Positions 8,470 through 11,414 of a DNA stretch of 11,414 nucleotides are shown one piece after another. A program made the translations under genes and the position numbers. Source of the stretch: Chromera velia (taxonomy: Eukaryota > Sar > Chromeraceae). The DNA is taken from NCBI GenBank assembly GCA_018398765.1, contig JAHBMJ010003414.1, positions 1 to 11,414 of the forward strand. Reading direction: 5' to 3'. Under the pieces are notes generated by a model. It was not told the origin of the DNA and did no database searches. It saw only the letters and a program-made list of their open reading frames with translations. Each line of letters starts with the position of its first letter. The stretch's first letter is position 1.

Positions 8470-8475
8470 TATAAA
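8470..8475. repeat. Target-site duplication, left (TATAAA)
   Basis: TATAAA directly abuts the left terminal repeat and is repeated exactly outside the right one. The flanking DNA is AT-rich, so a chance match of six bases is possible, but the position at both exact ends supports a duplication. Confidence 0.65.
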
Positions 8476-8721
8476 CCTAGGCGATGCACAGTGATAAAAA
8501 AAAAGAAAAAAAAAATCTGGAGAAGCCTAATCTTTTTTATTATTTTTTCTATTATTTTATTGGAAGTGCCAAACATATAACAAAAACACATCTAACTACA
8601 AAACCTACCTTTGCTAAGTTTGCTTGGACCTTTGACCACTAGACTAAAAAAAAAAAAAAAGAAAAAAAAAATCTTGACATGTCTATTCTTTTTTTTTTTT
8701 TACCACTGTGCGTCGCCTAGG
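8476..8721. mobile_element. MITE-like inverted-repeat element, 246 bp
   Basis: The left end reads CCTAGGCGATGCACAGTGAT (8476-8495). The reverse complement of the right end reads CCTAGGCGACGCACAGTGGT (8702-8721). The ends match at 18 of 20 positions, and the match continues into an A-run on both sides. TATAAA lies directly outside both ends (8470-8475 and 8722-8727), as expected of a 6-bp target-site duplication. The interior has no coding frame and holds long A and T runs. The size, ends and lack of coding match a non-autonomous DNA transposon. The superfamily was not assigned. Confidence 0.8.
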
Positions 8722-8727
8722 TATAAA
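8722..8727. repeat. Target-site duplication, right (TATAAA)
   Basis: This is the exact partner of 8470-8475 and begins directly after the right terminal repeat. Confidence 0.65.
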
Positions 8728-8786
8728 CACATATGCATACACTGTATTTAGATGAAGGGTTTTACATCAATGTATGTGTACAATAT

Positions 8787-8787
8787 C

Positions 8788-8814
<27 letters not shown>
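8787..8814. repeat. (TA)n microsatellite
   Basis: An uninterrupted TA tract of about 28 bp lies in AT-rich DNA. Shorter TA runs occur at about 8429-8440. The surrounding 8730-8960 shows no gene. Confidence 0.9.
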
Positions 8815-8818
<4 letters not shown>

Positions 8819-8966
8819 ACATTTGGTCTTAAATTTGAATTGTCTGATACACAAAATTAAAAACATATGATGAAAGCTCATAATTAAAGTAAGATCAATA
8901 AAACAATCATAAGTTTAATAGATTTAAAGATAAATAGTGTATGTATCATTCAAGTAAGCCTTGTAA

Positions 8967-9262
8967 TCAAGCGTGATTGATGATTGTCTGTTAATCCTTT
9001 CCCTTAAGCCACGAAGGATTCACCCCTTTTTCTCTTTCAAGTCGTCCCTTTGAAATTCTTGTGCGAATCTCCTGTACAATTTGGTCATACACTTTTTTTC
9101 GAATGGAGCCTTTTGCAGTGAATATATCATGCTGTTCGAACACCATCAGAATCTCGGCCATCTCAAGCGTTTGGATGTACGGAGTTGCCGGTTTCTCTAC
9201 AACCACTCCATTTTGATCCTTCTTCTTCCTCTTTTTCAAGTACGCCAGAGATTGGACGCCTC
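8967..9262 (-). CDS. Probable 3' terminal exon of a spliced gene
   Basis: A strong acceptor (TTCTTCTCTACATCGTTGCAG) ends at 9263. The frame starting after two bases reads GGVQSLAYLKKRKKK, then a hydrophilic mixed stretch (MAEILMVFEQHDIF, KKVYDQIVQEIRTRISKGR) and NPSWLKGKD. TAA 8991-8993 follows, then seven residues (QTIINHA), then TGA 8967-8969. Under TAA = Gln the protein ends at the TGA; under the standard code it ends at the TAA, so the difference is only eight residues. Lys-rich followed by amphipathic segments suggest a soluble, possibly cytoplasmic tail. The matching upstream exon must end one base into a codon; candidates are near 9344 and 9417, none decisive. No family was recognised. 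Confidence 0.6.
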
Positions 9263-9269
9263 CTGCAAC

Positions 9270-9508
9270 GATGTAGAGAAGAACAAAGCAACAACATTTT
9301 TTTTACTGATGAACCAATTGAAAGCTTTCTTTCATTTTTCACTTGAAGTTCGCATTGCCAAAGGCTTACTGGGCGATGCCACACCGGCCGACGCTGACTG
9401 AACCGACGTTCATGAGTCACTGTGCCGGAATTGAACTAATACTAAAGTTTTATTGATGTACCAATTTACAGACGAGCAAAACGTGCAGTACGTGACTCTG
9501 CTATGACT
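9270..9508. other. Stretch between candidate exons, splice structure unresolved
   Basis: Several minus-strand frames stay open here if TAA and TAG are sense, so the coding limits cannot be set. GTAAGC at about 9371 and GTGAAA near 9344 are donor candidates. AATAAA occurs on the minus strand at 9449-9454 and could be a poly(A) signal. Confidence 0.4.
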
Positions 9509-9511
9509 CTA

Positions 9512-9663
9512 CAGTAAAAACATGTAAAGCAGGGCAGGTGAAAACATTGCAGACTGGCCATCAACATTGCCGATGTACCACCAAGAGGTGACACCATCGC
9601 CGCTGTCAACTACCTCCAAGATCTGTGAAAGCTAGAAAGGGCTTGGATCTTTCTTTGTGATCG
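9512..9663 (-). CDS. Candidate exon with SH3-like segment
   Basis: After an acceptor TTGCTGCAG (ending 9664), the frame starting after two bases reads ITKKDPSPF, TAG 9632-9634, then LSQILEVVDSGDGV, TSWWYIGNVDGQ and AMFSPALL. The pattern of ILEVV, an acidic loop, WW, G, DG, then a hydrophobic-F-x-P end resembles the second half of an SH3 fold, which binds Pro-rich peptides. The TAG falls inside this pattern where SH3 domains have the residue before LS. An alternative acceptor (TCTAGCTTTCACAG, ending at about 9625) would start the exon after the TAG and avoid it. The exon end is unknown: TAG 9509-9511 follows, and TGA 9410-9412 after that. The SH3 assignment rests on a short pattern and is tentative. 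Confidence 0.4.
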
Positions 9664-9777
9664 CTGCAGCAATTCACACAAATGCAAGTCATATCATGCA
9701 CAAGTTTTTCTTAGACCGGGGCGTAGGACACAACATACAGGTTATGGTTCTGAACAGCTAGACAACGTGTGACCTAC

Positions 9778-9942
9778 CCCCAGCCTGGAGAGAGGACTCG
9801 CATTGAGAAGACTCTTCGAAAGAAGACAACTTTCAAGGAAAGAAAAATAAGGACGCATATGGGCAGAAACGGAGCTGCAAGAAAAACAAACACATACTAT
9901 CGGTCATTGGCCAGAGCGAAGAGAAAAAAGCAATGAACATAT
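9778..9942 (-). CDS. Candidate exon with transmembrane helix
   Basis: An acceptor CTTGTCTCACAG ends at 9943, and a donor GTAGGT begins at 9777. The frame entered after one base reads YVHCFFLFALANDR, TAG 9897-9899, YVFVFLAAPFLPICVLIF, LSLKVVFFRRVFS. It has a clear membrane helix followed by basic residues. The frame is continuous only if TAG is sense. A splice alternative would remove 23 nt (GTATGT to TTGCAG) containing the TAG, but such a short intron is unlike the others here. The link from the exon ending near 10020 needs a weak phase-2 donor and is not proven. Together with the hydrophobic exon at 11139-11378, this suggests an integral membrane protein of unknown function. Confidence 0.45.
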
Positions 9943-9993
9943 CTGTGAGACAAGCAAAAAGATGTTTTGATAGAAAAAGTGACAGCCCAAAAG

Positions 9994-10677
9994 TCATGCC
10001 TCAGCAAATTCCAAGAAAAATGAAAACAGACCGTGTATAACCACAGCGATCTTTCCCTTCTCAGGACCCAAATTCAACGCATCTTTGATGATGCTGCCAT
10101 GTTTTGATTTCATCTCTAAACCCCGACGTCCAGCAAGACCCCATTCTGCGAGAAGAGCATTCACAGCTTCTCTTTCGGGACCCAGGTGGTATTCCCTATC
10201 TTTGAATCTCTGATCGTCAACCGCTGCAGAGCTTGGGCCACCTTTGACCCGTTTGGGCTCGGGACGTGGGCGCAACTCCCTCAGAGAGCCCTGCTTCTCT
10301 TTCCTCTCAAACCCATCCTGCCGTGCCTCTCTATCTCCATCGCCAAACCCTTTTGCCTCAGCTTTGCCCACACTGGAAGGGCCATCGCCCTCGAAGACTC
10401 CTTTAGCTTCTTTATCTTTCCCGTTTTCCTTGGGTGAGCATTCTGTGACGGGACATTCAAGCCTCCTCCCGCTTGGGTTGCTAACCTTTGCCCCAACACA
10501 GGAGGTGAAAGGTACGGGGGGCACGCTGCACGGCCGATCGATACAGCTTCCATAAACAGGTTTGAGCTGTCTATGGGTCCCCAGAATGAGGTGTTTGGTC
10601 TCCACGATAGCGGTCTCCGACAGCTGCCCCGGGTAGTTCGCGGTGAATCTGTTGAGAGCTCTGATCGATGCGTCAGC
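9994..10677 (-). CDS. Gene B exon: hydrophilic unrecognised region
   Basis: A good acceptor (GCTTCTATCTGTAG) ends at 10678 and the exon is entered in phase 0, matching the upstream exon. It reads ADASIRALNRFTANYPGQL and then a Cys-containing stretch (YGSCIDRPCSVPPVPFTSC). A long Gly/Lys/Glu/Arg-rich low-complexity part of about 90 residues follows, and then a better-ordered end (LLAEWGLAGRRGLEMKSKHG, GKIAVVIHGLFSFFLEFAEA). TGA 9994-9996 is the first stop; no TAA or TAG occurs in frame. The last 15-20 residues may instead be intron, because a strong acceptor follows at 9943 and coding-like sequence continues. No family was recognised. Confidence 0.6.
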   Translation of the reverse strand, partial: ADASIRALNRFTANYPGQLSETAIVETKHLILGTHRQLKPVYGSCIDRPCSVPPVPFTSCVGAKVSNPSGRRLECPVTECSPKENGKDKEAKGVFEGDGPSSVGKAEAKGFGDGDREARQDGFERKEKQGSLRELRPRPEPKRVKGGPSSAAVDDQRFKDREYHLGPEREAVNALLAEWGLAGRRGLEMKSKHGSIIKDALNLGPEKGKIAVVIHGLFSFFLEFAEA

Positions 10678-10886
10678 CTACAGATAGAAGCATACACGGT
10701 ATGACAGTTTGCAAGAGAGTGAAGTACTAAAGTAGCAAAAAGTAGCAGTGGGTAGCAACGGCTTCGGAATGCAGCATCACAAGATAAAATTGAAGTGAAA
10801 CGAGTTATCGATCAACAAGTGCTAATCTCAGCTCGGCAACAATTAGTCTAAAACCATTATGGACAGCGTTGTCTCTACCAACTCAC

Positions 10887-11029
10887 ATGCTTTTGGTCCT
10901 CTTCGGTCTCAAACACTTTAGGAGGGGCCACCTCTGTCGGCTTGTCTCCATCTGGAAAGCTCTTCATCAGTTCAAACGGGGTTGCCAGTCTCCACGGCAT
11001 AGACATGTCCGCCTTGGCAAAGGATAAAA
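10887..11029 (-). CDS. Gene B internal exon
   Basis: An acceptor GCATGCAG ends at 11030, and a consensus donor GTGAGT starts at 10886. The frame reads [18 protein letters not shown], then [18 protein letters not shown] and ends DQKH in phase 0. The next exon starts in phase 0 at 10677, so the join keeps the frame across a 209-nt intron. The upstream join needs one base from the previous exon. The segment is acidic and Pro-containing. No domain was recognised. Confidence 0.6.
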
Positions 11030-11138
11030 CTGCATGCGTATACATACAAGTTTTCAAAGGTGCATGTCATTGAGGCGATGAGAAAGAAGACAGAAATCTG
11101 TAGATTTCAGGAGACACACAAATGACAGATTCCGAGAC

Positions 11139-11378
11139 CTCTAATTATCTGCGAGGGCGATGCATCCAGTAAAACAGTTTTCTTTTCACGGCTTTTGAAG
11201 TCGCCACACTCGTCCAGGTAAAACCCCATACCAAAGCTAAACCCGACCAATCGACTTGACGTGCAGAACGTATTTGACTGAAACTCATACAGACTTTGTA
11301 CCACGGAGACCGACCGGATGTTGCAGAAGTGGGGGAAGACGAAGAACGTGAAGCAGACGAGTCCGATACCCCTGTGTT
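11139..11378 (-). CDS. Gene B exon with hydrophobic segment (5' part outside window)
   Basis: An acceptor TGTATGCTTGCAG ends at 11379, so this is an internal exon and the gene begins beyond the window. The frame reads HRGIGLVCFTFFVFPHFC (likely membrane segment), NIRSVSVVQSLYEF, LVGFSFGMGFYLDECGDF and LLDASPSQIIR. The proposed donor G-GTCTCG at 11138 is weak, but gives the phase needed by the next exon across a 109-nt intron. Without splicing the frame stops at TGA 11107-11109. Hydrophobic segments here and at 9778-9942 suggest a multi-pass membrane protein. No family was recognised. Confidence 0.55.
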
Positions 11379-11414
11379 CTGCAAGCATACACGTACATAT
11401 AGCATACTGAATTA

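Larger units (their letters stand above)
7905..8475. other. AT-rich non-coding stretch
   Basis: This stretch is strongly AT-rich with scattered A and T runs. It contains a (TGA)n microsatellite at 8043-8062 and a short less AT-rich patch at 8062-8150. No gene is supported. It is an intergenic spacer or a large intron. Confidence 0.6.

Noticed and set aside
8495-8520. A-runs in the 8495-8520 and 8646-8671 stretches as poly(A) tails of retroelements
   Set aside because: They lie just inside a pair of terminal inverted repeats, so they belong to the MITE-like element.
8316-8591. Minus-strand open frame rich in Tyr, Ile and Cys
   Set aside because: It arises from AT-rich simple sequence and runs into the MITE-like element; composition explains it.
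9081-9401. Plus-strand open frame opposite the exon at 8967-9262
   Set aside because: It spans a minus-strand splice acceptor and mixed-composition exon, and shows no motif of its own.
9876-9899. A 23-nt intron (GTATGT to TTGCAG) removing TAG 9897-9899
   Set aside because: Other supported introns here are about 109-209 nt, and the unspliced frame forms a continuous membrane helix. Not fully excluded.

Overview
This is a eukaryotic nuclear window. It holds APE-type non-LTR retrotransposons (LINEs), spliced genes with introns of about 100-210 nt, microsatellites and a MITE-like inverted-repeat element. All genes supported with confidence read on the minus strand. No bacterial operon, rRNA, tRNA or CRISPR array was seen.

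The main observation is an apparent non-standard genetic code. Minus-strand reading frames are repeatedly interrupted by TAA or TAG, yet recognisable protein continues in the same frame on the other side. At the recognisable ends the frames stop at TGA. This happens in two unrelated LINE copies (TAG 4439-4441, TAA 3700-3702, TAG 2575-2577, TAA 2215-2217, TAG 2161-2163, TAG 1432-1434, TAG 904-906; TAA 5831-5833) and in apparent host exons (TAA 7673-7675, TAG 7313-7315, TAA 7049-7051, TAA 8991-8993, TAG 9897-9899, TAG 9632-9634). The ends are TGA at 214-216, 5453-5455, 8967-8969 and possibly 6962-6964. This fits TAA/TAG = glutamine with TGA = stop, as known in many ciliates, several ulvophycean green algal lineages, hexamitid diplomonads and some oxymonads. 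The taxon cannot be fixed from this window. The LINEs and 100-nt introns are unlike a typical ciliate macronucleus.

Layout. 1-~4800: a nearly complete LINE on the minus strand, with an (ATAGG)n tail, a 3' UTR hairpin, a C-terminal region with a degenerate zinc motif, reverse transcriptase, a Lys/Glu-rich linker and an APE endonuclease, broken by three frame changes. ~4800-5040: AT-rich spacer ending in (CAT)n. 5043-5111: a LINE fragment repeated at 6540-6618. 5116-5412: unclear sequence with a possible plus-strand ORF. 5453-~6660: a second, 5'-truncated LINE with an intact C-terminal zinc motif. ~6640-7900: exons of an unrecognised gene ending against that LINE. 7905-8960: AT-rich DNA with a 246-bp MITE-like element (8476-8721, TATAAA target duplications) and a (TA)n tract. 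8967-11378: exons of one or more spliced membrane-protein genes, with a possible SH3-like segment.

The genes do not form an evident pathway. The window looks like a gene-containing region heavily invaded by mobile elements. Exon boundaries and the glutamine reading are inferences from sequence alone.
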